Shown one piece after another: positions 1 to 9,170 of a stretch of 64,000 nucleotides of DNA. Position 1 is the stretch's first letter. Every line of letters starts with the position of its first letter. Under the pieces are notes generated by a model. It made no database searches and was not told where the DNA came from. It worked only from the letters and a program-made list of their open reading frames with translations. The position numbers were made by a program, and so were the translations under genes. The stretch comes from Fictibacillus phosphorivorans (lineage in GTDB: Bacteria; Bacillota; Bacilli; Bacillales; Fictibacillaceae), in the NCBI RefSeq assembly GCF_023715845.1, contig NZ_JAMBOR010000002.1:124001-188000 (forward strand). The letters run 5' to 3'.

Positions 1-1033
1 GAAATGGAAAGGACTGATCATCCTTATAAAAAACAACTTCAAGTTTTTCAAATTCTATATTCTGTCCAGTAAAAGCTTGTTTAAGCTGAGTTAGCTGTCC
101 ATCCAACGCATCTTTGGCTGCCTGAGACGAAGCGATTATCCTTGCTGCGATCTCACCGTGTTTCTGAATCAGTTGAATTTCAATCGTGCCGAGATTTTCT
201 GGCGTAAGTTTTATTTGCATTTTTGTGAAACCTGATTCCGTAACGATCAGTTTTCCTTTTGTGATGATCTGCTGTAATTCACGAATAAATGGTTGTTTTT
301 GACCTTCTTCTGTCGAAACAGGTACTTTTAAAGTCCATTGTTCTAATGGTGATAAAGGGCTTTGTACCGATTGAAAATGATTTGATACATGTTCCGTCTG
401 TTTTACTGGTACGTATCTTTGAAAGGCTTGTTCAGCAAATGTCTGTACCTTTTTCACAGTTGAAAGATCTTCCATGATTTTAATGAAGCTACTTTTGTCT
501 GTGGAACCATTAATGTCCATCACTTTTTTTACGCGATTAAATATTTGTTCAATTTGTTTCGAAAGACTATCTTTGCTATCTAGCTTTACTTCTGGAAACC
601 ATTTTCCAATCCGCTGAGTCAGTTCTTTTTGCTGCGGTTGTGACAACGTGTGCTGTTGATCATAGAACATCACTTGTAATAAGAAAGCTAATTTCATTTC
701 AGGTAAATGAATTTGAATACTTTCCTCACCTTTAATCTGTTCACCTAACATCGACTCGATCAGTTCCTTTATTTCATCAGGAAGATCCTTCATTAATGCT
801 TGCACATCTTTGTCTTCAATAGACGGATTCCAGAATGGATTGGACTCATCTGTATCGGATAATAACTTCGTAAGTAACTCTGCTATGCTGACATCTACTT
901 CTTGATTGCTCTCGTACGGCGTTTGTTCCATAGGTATTAAATACTGAGAAAAAAGAGATTTTATTTGACCGGTTGGTTTGCTGCTATGTGTCATTTGTAC
1001 TGGCGCTGATACTCGTTCCATCATGACTTGCAT
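1..1033 (-). CDS. fliK: Flagellar hook-length control protein FliK (3' end outside window)
   Basis: I translated this open frame by hand; it stays open through the left edge, so the gene's 3' end is missing. FliK measures hook length and tells the export gate (FlhB) to switch from hook to filament substrates. The first ~270 residues are low-conservation and Gln/Lys/Glu-rich. Near residues 285-340 the FliK C-terminal (Flg_hook) pattern appears, with LTPENLGTIEIQL followed by a helical LTQLKQAF segment. The ATG at 1031-1033 is preceded by AAAGGTGGTG, which overlaps the motE stop, so the genes are translationally coupled. Placement directly after fliJ-motE matches the Bacillus fla/che operon. 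Confidence 0.88.
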   Translation of the reverse strand, partial: MQVMMERVSAPVQMTHSSKPTGQIKSLFSQYLIPMEQTPYESNQEVDVSIAELLTKLLSDTDESNPFWNPSIEDKDVQALMKDLPDEIKELIESMLGEQIKGEESIQIHLPEMKLAFLLQVMFYDQQHTLSQPQQKELTQRIGKWFPEVKLDSKDSLSKQIEQIFNRVKKVMDINGSTDKSSFIKIMEDLSTVKKVQTFAEQAFQRYVPVKQTEHVSNHFQSVQSPLSPLEQWTLKVPVSTEEGQKQPFIRELQQIITKGKLIVTESGFTKMQIKLTPENLGTIEIQLIQKHGEIAARIIASSQAAKDALDGQLTQLKQAFTGQNIEFEKLEVVFYKDDQSFPF

Positions 1034-1047
1034 TTTTTTCACCACCT

Positions 1048-1614
1048 TTAAAGAGAATTGCTTGCCATTAGCACGGTTAACTCTGCAGCTCTTTTCGCAT
1101 CAAGTTTTGCAAGAATTGCTGCTTGCGATTCTGTTTGTAATAATGTGAGGATTCCTAAGACTTCATCATTGTTCATCTCAGAAAAGACAGCTGCTGCATC
1201 TTTTGCCGACATGGCTTCATACAATTTTTTCAATTGTTTTTTCTCATCTGCTTTAACAGAAGTCTCAGCATCTTCCATTTGTTTTTCCAATAGAGCGATT
1301 TCATTCTTTAGGCCAGTCACCTCTTTTTCTTTCTTTTTAAGGTCGGCTGAAACTATTTTTATGTATTCTTCTTGCTCATTGAACTTAATTTGCCAACGTT
1401 TATCCTTATTCTGAGTAGCAGAAGCTGCTTGTGTTTCATCATTAAATACATTTTTCACGATCGGGATTTTCTTTCCTGAATTTTTGGCTTCTTCTAAGAC
1501 ATTCACTCCCATAAAGGAAAGAACGATTCCAAATACAGTCACTGCAAAAACAGCTGGAACAGCAATTACTAGAAGAAACCATACTAACTTGCTAGATTTT
1601 TCATTTTCTTTCAT
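1048..1614 (-). CDS. ylxF: MotE/YlxF-family flagellar protein
   Basis: This 188-residue protein has one N-terminal membrane segment (about residues 11-33), a charged coiled-coil middle (about 75-125), and a C-terminal helical part with SAKDAAAVFSEM and LDAKRAAELTVLM, the MgtE-N-like fold typical of the MotE family. In alphaproteobacteria MotE is a chaperone for a motility protein; in Bacillus the role of YlxF is not settled. A longer reading would begin with GTG at 1632, but AGGTGAG lies just upstream of the ATG at 1614, so I use the shorter form. It sits between fliJ and fliK, its standard position. Confidence 0.85.
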   Translation of the reverse strand: MKENEKSSKLVWFLLVIAVPAVFAVTVFGIVLSFMGVNVLEEAKNSGKKIPIVKNVFNDETQAASATQNKDKRWQIKFNEQEEYIKIVSADLKKKEKEVTGLKNEIALLEKQMEDAETSVKADEKKQLKKLYEAMSAKDAAAVFSEMNNDEVLGILTLLQTESQAAILAKLDAKRAAELTVLMASNSL

Positions 1615-1628
1615 AAGCTCACCTGTTT

Positions 1629-2066
1629 TCACGACTTCGCATAACGCAAAACGGAGAATTCATCATTCTGCATGTTTTCATATATAGTAAGTTTCGTCTC
1701 ATAGGTATGAAACTGTTTTTCTTTTAATTTTTCATACTTTTTTACTTCGATCGTCTGTTGAAGCAGCTTTTGCTGAATGGCCTGCATGCGTTCCCTTGCT
1801 CTTTGGAGAATGGGTTGTAATTCCTTGATCTTATTTGACATAGAAAGAAGAAAACGCTGTGTATTTTGAAGATCATTAACGCCCATTTTTTGCTGAAACT
1901 GCTGATTTGAGAGTTTCTCAATATCTTCTTTACGTTTTAATAGTTTGTAGATCTCTTCTGCAATACTTTCGAATGCCTGAACAGCCTCACCAAGCTCCAG
2001 TTCTATGGATTCTTTTTCTTTTTGTTTAACGGAAAGAACTTTTTCCATTGAAAATTGAAACGACAT
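1629..2066 (-). CDS. fliJ: Flagellar export chaperone/ATPase stalk protein FliJ
   Basis: A 145-residue protein, highly charged and predicted to be almost entirely coiled coil (heptad-like Leu/Ile/Lys/Glu pattern from about residue 10 to 130), which is the known architecture of FliJ. FliJ inserts into the FliI hexamer and couples it to the export gate FlhA. It has no signal peptide or membrane segment and acts in the cytoplasm at the base of the motor. Its ATG overlaps the fliI stop as TAATG, so the two are translationally coupled. The length agrees with Bacillus FliJ (about 147). Confidence 0.92.
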   Translation of the reverse strand: MSFQFSMEKVLSVKQKEKESIELELGEAVQAFESIAEEIYKLLKRKEDIEKLSNQQFQQKMGVNDLQNTQRFLLSMSNKIKELQPILQRARERMQAIQQKLLQQTIEVKKYEKLKEKQFHTYETKLTIYENMQNDEFSVLRYAKS

Positions 2067-3385
2067 TATATTTCATCCTTTCCAAATTCCATAAGAAGCT
2101 TCTCAATGGCTTCGTCAAAGCTTATATCTTCATCAACTTGCTGTTTTAAAAAAGCTAAAATGCTTGGATAGATCTGAATAGCTTCATCGACAGATTTCGA
2201 AGATCCTCGTTTATAAGCCCCGATGCTTATAAGATCTTCTGCATCTACGTATGATGAAAGCAATTCTCTAAACCTGTCTGCAGCTTGTCGGTGTTCCTTT
2301 GAAACGATATCGTTCATAACACGGCTGATGCTTTTTAAAATATTCACAGCCGGAAATTGACCTTTATTGGCTAGATTTCGATCTAAGATAAAGTGTCCAT
2401 CCAATATTCCTCGGACCGTATCAGAAATCGGCTCGTTAAAGTCATCGCCATCTACAAGCACCGTATAAAAAGCTGTAATCGTGCCTTTTCTGTTCGTCCC
2501 GGAGCGTTCTAACAGCTTAGGCAGCACAGCGAACACACTGGGAGTATATCCTTTTGTAGTCGGAGGTTCACCAACAGCCAATCCGATCTCCCGTTGTGCC
2601 ATGGCTACACGTGTTACTGAGTCCATCATGAGCATGACATTCTTCCCTTGGTCTCGGAAATATTCAGCAATAGCTGTAGCTGTCAGTGCACCTTTTATAC
2701 GCATCAGTGCGGGCTGATCTGATGTTGCAACAATAACCACCGATCTCTTTAACCCTTCTTCTCCGAGGTCTCTTTCAATAAAATCTAGTACTTCACGGCC
2801 ACGTTCACCTATTAAAGCGATCACGTTCAGATCTGCTGTTGAATTCCGTGCAACCATTCCAAGCAGAGTGCTCTTTCCTACACCACTACCTGCAAATATT
2901 CCTACACGCTGCCCTTTTCCTACAGTCAATAGACTATCTATGGACCGTATCCCAAGCTGAATGCTCTCATGAATCCTAGGACGTTCCATCGGATTTGGAG
3001 GCTCGTTTTCTGTTGGATACCGGAATAATCCTTTAGGCATGGCTGCTCCATCGAGCGGAGTCCCCATTCCGTCTAACACTTTACCGATTAACGATTGGCC
3101 TACTTTTATTTCAAGAGGTCGATCAGTTGCCTCAACAAGTGAGCCAACTGAGATATCTTTCACATATGTAAAAGGCATTAACAACACATTCTCTTCTTGA
3201 AAACCGACTACTTCTGCTTTTATTTTTTGTTTTCTTCCATTACTGGTGTGTATATAACAAACATCACCTATGGAAGTTTTCGGCCCTTTGGATTCGATCA
3301 TCAGACCGATGACTCGAATTACTTTTCCAAATCTTTTAAAAGAATCAATAGTTTGCAAAGATTCCACAAGGTGATCAACGTTCAT
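2066..3385 (-). CDS. fliI: Flagellum-specific export ATPase FliI
   Basis: A 439-residue F1-beta-like ATPase that energises flagellar type III export. The Walker A motif GSGVGKST is at residues 166-173, and the Walker B region with the MLMMDSVTRVAMAQREI signature of FliI/YscN ATPases follows near residue 250. The N-terminal beta-barrel domain covers about the first 95 residues. The C-terminal helical domain begins near 370. The start overlaps the end of fliH by 11 bases and the stop overlaps the fliJ start, as expected for a FliH-FliI-FliJ complex made from one message. Confidence 0.97.
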   Translation of the reverse strand: MNVDHLVESLQTIDSFKRFGKVIRVIGLMIESKGPKTSIGDVCYIHTSNGRKQKIKAEVVGFQEENVLLMPFTYVKDISVGSLVEATDRPLEIKVGQSLIGKVLDGMGTPLDGAAMPKGLFRYPTENEPPNPMERPRIHESIQLGIRSIDSLLTVGKGQRVGIFAGSGVGKSTLLGMVARNSTADLNVIALIGERGREVLDFIERDLGEEGLKRSVVIVATSDQPALMRIKGALTATAIAEYFRDQGKNVMLMMDSVTRVAMAQREIGLAVGEPPTTKGYTPSVFAVLPKLLERSGTNRKGTITAFYTVLVDGDDFNEPISDTVRGILDGHFILDRNLANKGQFPAVNILKSISRVMNDIVSKEHRQAADRFRELLSSYVDAEDLISIGAYKRGSSKSVDEAIQIYPSILAFLKQQVDEDISFDEAIEKLLMEFGKDEI

Positions 3386-4181
3386 TTTCTGTCACCTCAT
3401 TTTGTTCCAGCAGTTTTTCTCTTATTTCCTTTAGCTGAACATCCAGAGTGGCATCTACTCTTCCGAACGGGAATTCAATAACCGCTCCATTTTCTGTCAA
3501 TGTTTCATCAGGATAAATAAATAAGGAAGAAGTAGATTGCAGTACGTTCTTCAACTCTTCACGGTGCTGCACCGTCAACTCAAACCAATGGACAGGAACA
3601 TATAACTTTACCTCTTCAAACTCTCGTGCTTCTTTTATTAGCCGCTTTACAAGGTCTACCCACGTTTCAGGTGTTTCTTCAAGTTCTTTTCCGATTATTT
3701 TTTCAGCTGCTTTTATAGCTAATAGGATCATCTGTGGTTCTGCTTCACTTAAAACTTGGTAATAGTCTTGTCTTGTTTTATCTGTGAATTGCTTAACTTG
3801 CTCTAGTTGATCTCTCCAGTTTTCTAGCCCTTGATCTAATCCCATCTGAAAACCAGCTTCATAGCCTTCTTGTTTCTTCCTCTCAAATTCTTGTTCCATT
3901 TTAAGGCGCCATACTTGTTCTTCATCAGCCAATCGTTTTTGATTTTCTTGCAACAACTTTTTTGCCTCTGCTTTAATTTTTGCCGCCTGGCTCTCAGCTT
4001 CTCTTAGACAATCCGATGCTTCTTTATTTAATCTTTGAACACTTATTTCATCATCCATATGAACCACACTGTCAGTAGAAGCGATAAACTTAGAAACAGG
4101 GCGGATTCCGATTACGAAGTCGGTTGCGGTATCCTTGTTTTCAGGCGTGCGATTGTTAAAAGATTTTATTACCTTAGACAA
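3375..4181 (-). CDS. fliH: Flagellar assembly protein FliH
   Basis: A 268-residue protein that regulates the FliI ATPase and links it to the C-ring. Residues about 45-135 are a long Lys/Glu/Gln-rich helix with GYEAGFQMGLDQGLE, the GxxxG-type repeat typical of FliH/YscL. The C-terminal part (about 150-260), with AAEKIIGKELEE and VPVHWFEL, is the F1-delta-like domain. It overlaps fliG by 8 bases and fliI by 11. The length is somewhat above that of most FliH proteins because of a roughly 40-residue N-terminal leader. Confidence 0.93.
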   Translation of the reverse strand: MSKVIKSFNNRTPENKDTATDFVIGIRPVSKFIASTDSVVHMDDEISVQRLNKEASDCLREAESQAAKIKAEAKKLLQENQKRLADEEQVWRLKMEQEFERKKQEGYEAGFQMGLDQGLENWRDQLEQVKQFTDKTRQDYYQVLSEAEPQMILLAIKAAEKIIGKELEETPETWVDLVKRLIKEAREFEEVKLYVPVHWFELTVQHREELKNVLQSTSSLFIYPDETLTENGAVIEFPFGRVDATLDVQLKEIREKLLEQNEVTENER

Positions 4182-5187
4182 TCACATCATCCCCTCCACC
4201 TCTAGCGATGACTAGCTCTCCTGCCTCTTCAAGTCTGCGGATGGTGCCAACAATTCTTGACTGGGCTTCTTCTACGTCACGCAATCTTACAGGCCCCATA
4301 AACTCCATCTCTTCTTTAAAGTTCTCAGCCATACGCTGTGACATGTTATTGAACATAACCTCTTTTACTTCTTCACTAGATGCACGCAGAGAAAGTAATA
4401 AGTCTTCGTTCTGAACTTCTCTAATCACACGCTGAATCGCTCGGTTATCAAGCGTAACGATATCTTCAAACACAAACATTCTCTTCTTAATTTCTTCCGC
4501 CAGTTCAGGATCTTGGATCTCTAAAGCATCAAGTATCGTTCTTTCTGTACTTCGGTCTACACCATTCAGCACTTCAACAACAGCTTCTACTCCGCCAGCT
4601 TGAGTAAAGTCTTGAGTAACTGTAGCTGATAGCTTTCTCTCCAAGATTTGTTCAACCTCGTTGATCACTTCAGGTGAAGTACTATCCATTAAAGCAATCC
4701 TTTTTGCTATATCAGCCTGCATCTCTTGCGGCAATTCTGAAAGGATCTGTCCTGCCTGAGATGAATCTAAATAGGCTAAGATAAGTGCGATCGTCTGCGG
4801 ATGTTCATTTTGTATAAAGTTAAGAATCTGACCGGGGTCTGCCTTTCGTGCAAAATCGAATGGTCGAACCTGCAAAGTAGAAGTCAGCCTGTTAATAATC
4901 TGCATCGCTTCATCTTTTCCGACCGCTTTTTCCAGAACCGTTTTGGCGTATCCTATACCGCCTTGCGTGATATAGTCTTGTGCAAGCGCCAGTTGGTGAA
5001 ATTGAGTAATTATCTCTTCTTTTAAGGTCGAATCTACTTTTCTTACTTGAGAGATTTGCAGAGTCAACCTTTCAATTTCTTCTTCGCTCAAATGCTTATA
5101 TACTTGTGCTGCTACATCAGGACCTAAAGAGATAACGAGGATCGCTGCTTTCTCTTTACCTGACAGCTCTTTTACACCCTTTGCCAT
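4174..5187 (-). CDS. fliG: Flagellar motor switch protein FliG
   Basis: A 337-residue C-ring protein that binds the MS-ring protein FliF through its N-terminal domain and interacts with the stator through its charged C-terminal helix. The conserved EHPQT motif is at residues 128-132. The C-terminal domain contains the MFVFEDIVTLDNRAIQRVI stretch followed by the charged torque helix with SQRMAENFKEEM. Length and domain order are normal. Position between fliF and fliH is canonical. Confidence 0.97.
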   Translation of the reverse strand: MAKGVKELSGKEKAAILVISLGPDVAAQVYKHLSEEEIERLTLQISQVRKVDSTLKEEIITQFHQLALAQDYITQGGIGYAKTVLEKAVGKDEAMQIINRLTSTLQVRPFDFARKADPGQILNFIQNEHPQTIALILAYLDSSQAGQILSELPQEMQADIAKRIALMDSTSPEVINEVEQILERKLSATVTQDFTQAGGVEAVVEVLNGVDRSTERTILDALEIQDPELAEEIKKRMFVFEDIVTLDNRAIQRVIREVQNEDLLLSLRASSEEVKEVMFNNMSQRMAENFKEEMEFMGPVRLRDVEEAQSRIVGTIRRLEEAGELVIARGGGDDVIV

Positions 5188-5200
5188 CGTTCGTTACCTC

Positions 5201-6793
5201 CTATTCCTCTGATAACCAAGTTCGTACTAGTTTTGCAAACTCTTCTGGATTTTCTTTTGCCATTCGTTCCAATTGTTCTTTGCGTACTGTACCTTCTGAA
5301 CCTTGTTCCTTGTTCACATCAGGTACATAATAATGTTTCTGTTCTTCCATCTCGTATTCTTCGATCGTTCCTTTATCTTCTTCCGTTCTTCTTTTGCGTA
5401 TCAATAAGAAGATTAATAGAATAATAACGATCAAAAGAATGGAGCCTGTTATATAGACCCAAAGTGGAATGCCTGCTTTGGTAGTTTCCATGTCTGGTTT
5501 GCCATTAAAAGGCTGTGCAGAAACAAAAATTTTGTCTTGGATCTGCTCTTCTGTTAATTCGTTGTTAACCTCTTTTGAGATACTCGTTCTAACAATCGCA
5601 TTCAAAATCTGTTCAATATCATCTAATCTTTCTTGCGGCAATGAATTCGGTTGTTTCGGATTAGGAGGTTCAACCATGACTTGAATCCCTAGATCGCGAA
5701 TCTGATAGGGACTTTCCACAATTTCTTTACGGATTTTATTGACTTCATTGTTGATACGTTCTTCAACTTTTTCATAATCTCCGTTCGAACCAGCAGCTGA
5801 CCCAGGGTATGTTGGTACTTCCTGATCGCCCGTTCCGGATACACCCCCTGCAGCTCTGCCCTCTCCCGTAAACGTTTCACGAATTCGTTCAACACTTATC
5901 TCGATACCTTTCATATTCTCTTTATCTACTGGTTCGATTAAGGTTTCTTCTCGTTTTTCTTCAGTAAAATCGATATCCGTAGTTACAGTCGCTACGACTT
6001 TCCCCTGTCCCATAATGGTAGCTAGCATCTGCTGTACTCTACGCTGCAGGTCTCTTTCAACATCTTGTTTTATTTTTCTTTGCTCTTCATACTTTGAACC
6101 TGAGGATGCAGCGTTCACTGTGTTCAGATCATAGTAATTAAAGTATTGATCAGTGATGATGATATTCTCCACAGGTAGATCAGATACACTTTTTGATACA
6201 AGGTGATACAGTGCTTTCACCTGTTCCTCCTCTAGACGTGCACCGTCAGCCAAAGAAAGAACAACAGATGCAGAGGCTTTCTCTTTTTCCTGATTGACCC
6301 ATACACTGCTTTCAGGAAGTGTAATCATTACACTCGCATCATCTACTCCGTTGATACTCTTGATTAAGTTCGCAATTTCGTTTTGTGTTGCTTCTCTTTC
6401 AAGCACTCCAAATTCTTTATCGGTAATTCCAAAAACCGATTTTTCTCCAAAGTATGAAAAATCGATATTCCCACTTTTAGGCAGACCCTCAGCAGCAAGC
6501 TGTACCTTTAGGTTGTTTACCTCTTCCTGGGGAACAACTATTGTTTTCCCACCTTCTTGAACTTCGTTTGTAATCCCCTTACTGTTTAAGTTTTCTTGGA
6601 TCTGTCCAGCTTCTTGTGGAGAAAGATTCGTATATAAAGGTACTAGATTCGGACTGGACATCATCACGGTTAGAAAAATAAAACCGGTAATGAAAATGAA
6701 TATCCCGCCAAGAATTAGGCCTTTTTGTGTAGTAGAACGTGATTTAAAACGTTCCGTGATTTGCTTGGTGACTTGTTTCCATTTTTCTTTCAT
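5201..6793 (-). CDS. fliF: Flagellar MS-ring protein FliF
   Basis: A 530-residue membrane protein that forms the MS-ring, the base on which the motor and export gate are built. There are two membrane segments: one at about residues 25-45 after a basic leader, the other at about 443-466 (IPLWVYITGSILLIVIILL). Between them are the YscJ/FliF ring-building domains, with YTNLSPQEAGQIQENL early on. The short acidic C-terminal tail binds FliG. The frame can extend upstream to 6841, but GGGGGA just before the ATG at 6793 and family length favour the start given. Confidence 0.96.
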   Translation of the reverse strand: MKEKWKQVTKQITERFKSRSTTQKGLILGGIFIFITGFIFLTVMMSSPNLVPLYTNLSPQEAGQIQENLNSKGITNEVQEGGKTIVVPQEEVNNLKVQLAAEGLPKSGNIDFSYFGEKSVFGITDKEFGVLEREATQNEIANLIKSINGVDDASVMITLPESSVWVNQEKEKASASVVLSLADGARLEEEQVKALYHLVSKSVSDLPVENIIITDQYFNYYDLNTVNAASSGSKYEEQRKIKQDVERDLQRRVQQMLATIMGQGKVVATVTTDIDFTEEKREETLIEPVDKENMKGIEISVERIRETFTGEGRAAGGVSGTGDQEVPTYPGSAAGSNGDYEKVEERINNEVNKIRKEIVESPYQIRDLGIQVMVEPPNPKQPNSLPQERLDDIEQILNAIVRTSISKEVNNELTEEQIQDKIFVSAQPFNGKPDMETTKAGIPLWVYITGSILLIVIILLIFLLIRKRRTEEDKGTIEEYEMEEQKHYYVPDVNKEQGSEGTVRKEQLERMAKENPEEFAKLVRTWLSEE

Positions 6794-6875
6794 TTTTTCC
6801 CCCGATAAACACAATAAAAATTTTTTTGAAGCTACCCCCAAAATAGAATGCGAACTTCGAATTATGTATTAGCTA

Positions 6876-7175
6876 TTAAACTTGCATCCTCATGATTTCT
6901 TGGTATGCTTCAACCACTTTATTGCGAATCTCAAGAGTGGTCTGCAGGGTTACACTCGCTTTTTCTGCTGTAATCATGACCTGATGAAGATTATCCATAT
7001 TACCATTCATCATCGCTTGTGTAGCGGCATTAGATTGAGCTTGTGTCTCATTGACATTCTCCAACGCACCCATCAAAAAATTTTTAAAGCTTTCTTGAGC
7101 TTTAATAGGTGTTGTTTTTGCAGAAGGAGATATACAGCTCATGTCTTGAATTGTTCCTAATGAAATTTTATCCAT
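6876..7175 (-). CDS. fliE: Flagellar hook-basal body complex protein FliE
   Basis: A 99-residue protein that joins the MS-ring to the proximal rod. The C-terminal two-thirds carry the typical FliE helix pattern: FKNFLMGALENVNETQAQS, then a MITAEKASVTLQTTLEIRNKVVEAY-like segment of which the core EKASVTLQ and EAYQEIMRMQV are visible. It has no signal sequence, as expected for a type III export substrate. It lies 12 bases after flgC and 82 bases before fliF. Confidence 0.95.
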   Translation of the reverse strand: MDKISLGTIQDMSCISPSAKTTPIKAQESFKNFLMGALENVNETQAQSNAATQAMMNGNMDNLHQVMITAEKASVTLQTTLEIRNKVVEAYQEIMRMQV

Positions 7176-7187
7176 GTGTTAACACTC

Positions 7188-7640
7188 CTAACGGCCGATT
7201 TCTAGGGCTTTTAAATACATTCCTTTTGCTGCATTCAATGCTGTAACATTTGCTTCGTATGACCGAGTCGCACTCATTAAATCGACCATCTCTTTTAGAG
7301 GATCAACATTTGGAAGTTTTACAAACCCATCTTCTCCTGCATCCGGATGATCTGGCTGATAGACAGATTTGAACGGTGTCTCATCATTCATAATCCCGCT
7401 TACCTTAACACCTTGAAGATTTTCCTTCTCATTTACTGCTTTATGAAACATACTTTTAAAACTGGACTCTCCTGAACCCAGCATCACCATTTTTCGTTTA
7501 TACGGTTCCCATTCACCATTTTCTAATAACCTGCCTCTTGTCGAATCAACATTTGCCATGTTAGAGGAAGCTACATCCATTCTTAATCGCTGCGCTGTTA
7601 ATCCAGATGCAGAAAAATTCATTGCATCGAACATTCCCAT
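7188..7640 (-). CDS. flgC: Flagellar basal-body rod protein FlgC
   Basis: A 150-residue proximal rod protein. The N-terminus AMNFSASGLTAQRLRMDV followed by SSNMANVDST matches the conserved rod/hook ANxxT motif. The C-terminus with MVDLMSATRSYEANVTALN is the conserved D0 helix shared by rod, hook and hook-associated proteins. It is exported through the flagellar type III system. It begins 2 bases after the flgB stop. Confidence 0.96.
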   Translation of the reverse strand: MGMFDAMNFSASGLTAQRLRMDVASSNMANVDSTRGRLLENGEWEPYKRKMVMLGSGESSFKSMFHKAVNEKENLQGVKVSGIMNDETPFKSVYQPDHPDAGEDGFVKLPNVDPLKEMVDLMSATRSYEANVTALNAAKGMYLKALEIGR

Positions 7641-7642
7641 AT

Positions 7643-8032
7643 TTATCTCCCGCCTTTAACAACCATCTTAATCGTATTGAATTTTCCGTTAATTCGCTGT
7701 ACAAGAGTTTGATAATACAATTGATTCTTAGCCAATTCAGTCATTTCTTTGTCTACATCCACATTATTTCCGTTATGGTTCATCGTTGTGCCATTTTGCT
7801 CTTTAACAAAAATAGAGGGCGACTTATCCGTACTGAATGTAAAATGATGTTGATTTGTCCGATAGGCATTTAAACTTTTTTTAAATTCCTGTTTAAAAAC
7901 GGTTTCTTTCGCTTTATATCCAGGAGTGTCCACATTAGCCAGATTATTTGAAATGGTTTTCTGTTTTAAGGCTGATCCATCTAATGCCATTTCTAAATTT
8001 TTCATTATAGGGCTAGAGAACAAGTTGATCAC
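7643..8032 (-). CDS. flgB: Flagellar basal-body rod protein FlgB
   Basis: A 129-residue proximal rod protein and the first gene of the flagellar operon here. The rod motif ISNNLANVDTPGYKAKE is at about residues 26-42 and the C-terminal helix with TELAKNQLYYQTLVQRING is conserved. The start is uncertain: the GTG at 8032 leaves only about 2 bases after AGAGGG, whereas a TTG at 8023 has an 11-base gap and gives MFSSPIMKN, close to the B. subtilis start. The product is a type III export substrate of the flagellar machine. Confidence 0.94.
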   Translation of the reverse strand: MINLFSSPIMKNLEMALDGSALKQKTISNNLANVDTPGYKAKETVFKQEFKKSLNAYRTNQHHFTFSTDKSPSIFVKEQNGTTMNHNGNNVDVDKEMTELAKNQLYYQTLVQRINGKFNTIKMVVKGGR

Positions 8033-8091
8033 TTCCCTCTTTTTTACTATAAAAGTTCTTCATTTTTTGTTAAATCTTACCGCTAAATCAT

Positions 8092-8121
8092 ATTTTAAGG
8101 TATATATCCAAAAAGTGTCTA
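8092..8121 (-). promoter_or_regulatory. Candidate sigma-A promoter for the flgB flagellar operon
   Basis: On the minus strand TAGACA (8116-8121) and TAAAAT (8092-8097) are separated by 18 bases, each one mismatch from the sigma-A consensus. Transcription would begin about 50 bases before flgB. No convincing sigma-D box was found in this gap. Inference from motif match only. Confidence 0.45.
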
Positions 8122-8193
8122 TGTATTTTTTCCCAAAATGACTTTTTTCGATAGAAAGGACTATATTTCGACCGTGACTTTTTACCTAATTTT

Positions 8194-8237
8194 TGTCCTA
8201 GTCATAAATTCCCTGTCCTAAATTGCAGAACAGGACA
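8194..8237. repeat. TGTCCTA direct and inverted repeats upstream of the flagellar operon
   Basis: TGTCCTA occurs at 8194-8200 and again at 8214-8220, about two helical turns apart. An inverted copy, ACAGGACA, lies at 8230-8237. The spacing and symmetry resemble an operator with repeated half-sites. The binding protein, if any, is unknown. Confidence 0.5.
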
Positions 8238-8323
8238 ACTTTCCTATACTTCTAATCGACATATTTCGCTTATATATCTATCATCAAATTTTTTCTCGTT
8301 CTTTGATCGGTATAAAGCACAAA

Positions 8324-8355
8324 ATAAAAAACCAATCCTTTTCGGATTGGTTTTA
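8324..8355 (-). terminator. Intrinsic terminator after codY
   Basis: On the minus strand AACCAATCC and GGATTGGTT form a 9-bp stem with a 5-base loop, followed by TTTTTTATTTT. It lies just past the codY stop and separates the codY operon from the flagellar operon. Confidence 0.9.
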
Positions 8356-8366
8356 AATCGTAATGA

Positions 8367-9146
8367 TTAAGAAGTTTTTAATTTTTCAAGTTCAAGTAAG
8401 AACTTATCATTTAATACTTTAATGTATGTTCCCTTCATTCCGAGTGAACGAGACTCGATCACCCCTGCGCTCTCCAGCTTACGAAGCGCATTAACGATTA
8501 CTGATCTTGTGATACCTACACGGTCAGCAATTTTACTTGCTACTAAAAGACCTTCATTGCCTTCTAATTCTTCAAAGATATGTTCAATCGCTTCAAGTTC
8601 ACTGTATGATAAAGAACTGATCGCCATTTGAACAACTGCTTTATTTCTTGCTTCTTCTTCAATCTCTTCCGCTTTCTCGCGTAGGATTTCCATTCCAACT
8701 ACTGTCGCACCATACTCTGCTAATACGAGATCATCTTCTTCAAACTTAGTGGATAGTCTAGATAGGATTAGCGTTCCTAGTCTTTCACCGCCTCCAACGA
8801 TTGGTACGATCGTCGTTAAGCCTGTTGAGAATAAATCTTTGTTTTCAACAGGGAAAGCCGTATAGTCACTCTCAATATCAATGTTAGCCATTGATTCAGT
8901 GATATTGAAAAGATTTTTCGTATAATCGGTAGGGAATTGACGTTCTTGGATCATCTTTTTCACACGCTCATTTTCAATATCCTGTTTAAGAGCAGTACCC
9001 AATAACTTCCCTCTGCGGCTGACTACAAAAATATTAGCTTCGATAACGGAGCTAAGTGTTTCCGCCATTTCCTTAAAGTTTACTTGTTTACCACCTGTTT
9101 GTTGCAGCATTGAGTTAATTGTTCTTGCTTTGTTTAATAAATTCAT
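8367..9146 (-). CDS. codY: GTP- and branched-chain-amino-acid-sensing repressor CodY
   Basis: A 259-residue global regulator of low-GC Gram-positive bacteria. Residues 1-155 form the GAF ligand domain; Arg61, the residue known to contact isoleucine/valine in CodY, is present. Residues about 183-240 form the winged helix, with the recognition segment [20 protein letters not shown] at 203-222, essentially identical to known CodY. It ends the xerC-hslV-hslU-codY operon and is followed by a strong terminator. Confidence 0.98.
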   Translation of the reverse strand: MNLLNKARTINSMLQQTGGKQVNFKEMAETLSSVIEANIFVVSRRGKLLGTALKQDIENERVKKMIQERQFPTDYTKNLFNITESMANIDIESDYTAFPVENKDLFSTGLTTIVPIVGGGERLGTLILSRLSTKFEEDDLVLAEYGATVVGMEILREKAEEIEEEARNKAVVQMAISSLSYSELEAIEHIFEELEGNEGLLVASKIADRVGITRSVIVNALRKLESAGVIESRSLGMKGTYIKVLNDKFLLELEKLKTS

Positions 9147-9170
9147 AGTATTTCTTCCTCCTAGTGCATC

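Larger units (their letters stand above)
8033..8366 (-). other. Intergenic region between codY and flgB
   Basis: This 334-base AT-rich gap holds the codY terminator at its right end, the candidate flgB promoter near its left end, and a cluster of TGTCCTA words in between (8194-8237). No start/stop pair with a ribosome binding site was seen on either strand. Confidence 0.7.

Noticed and set aside
8033-8320. Sigma-D promoter and CodY box upstream of flgB
   Set aside because: No TAAA with a properly spaced GCCGATAT-like -10, and no AATTTTCWGAAAATT-like word, could be found.
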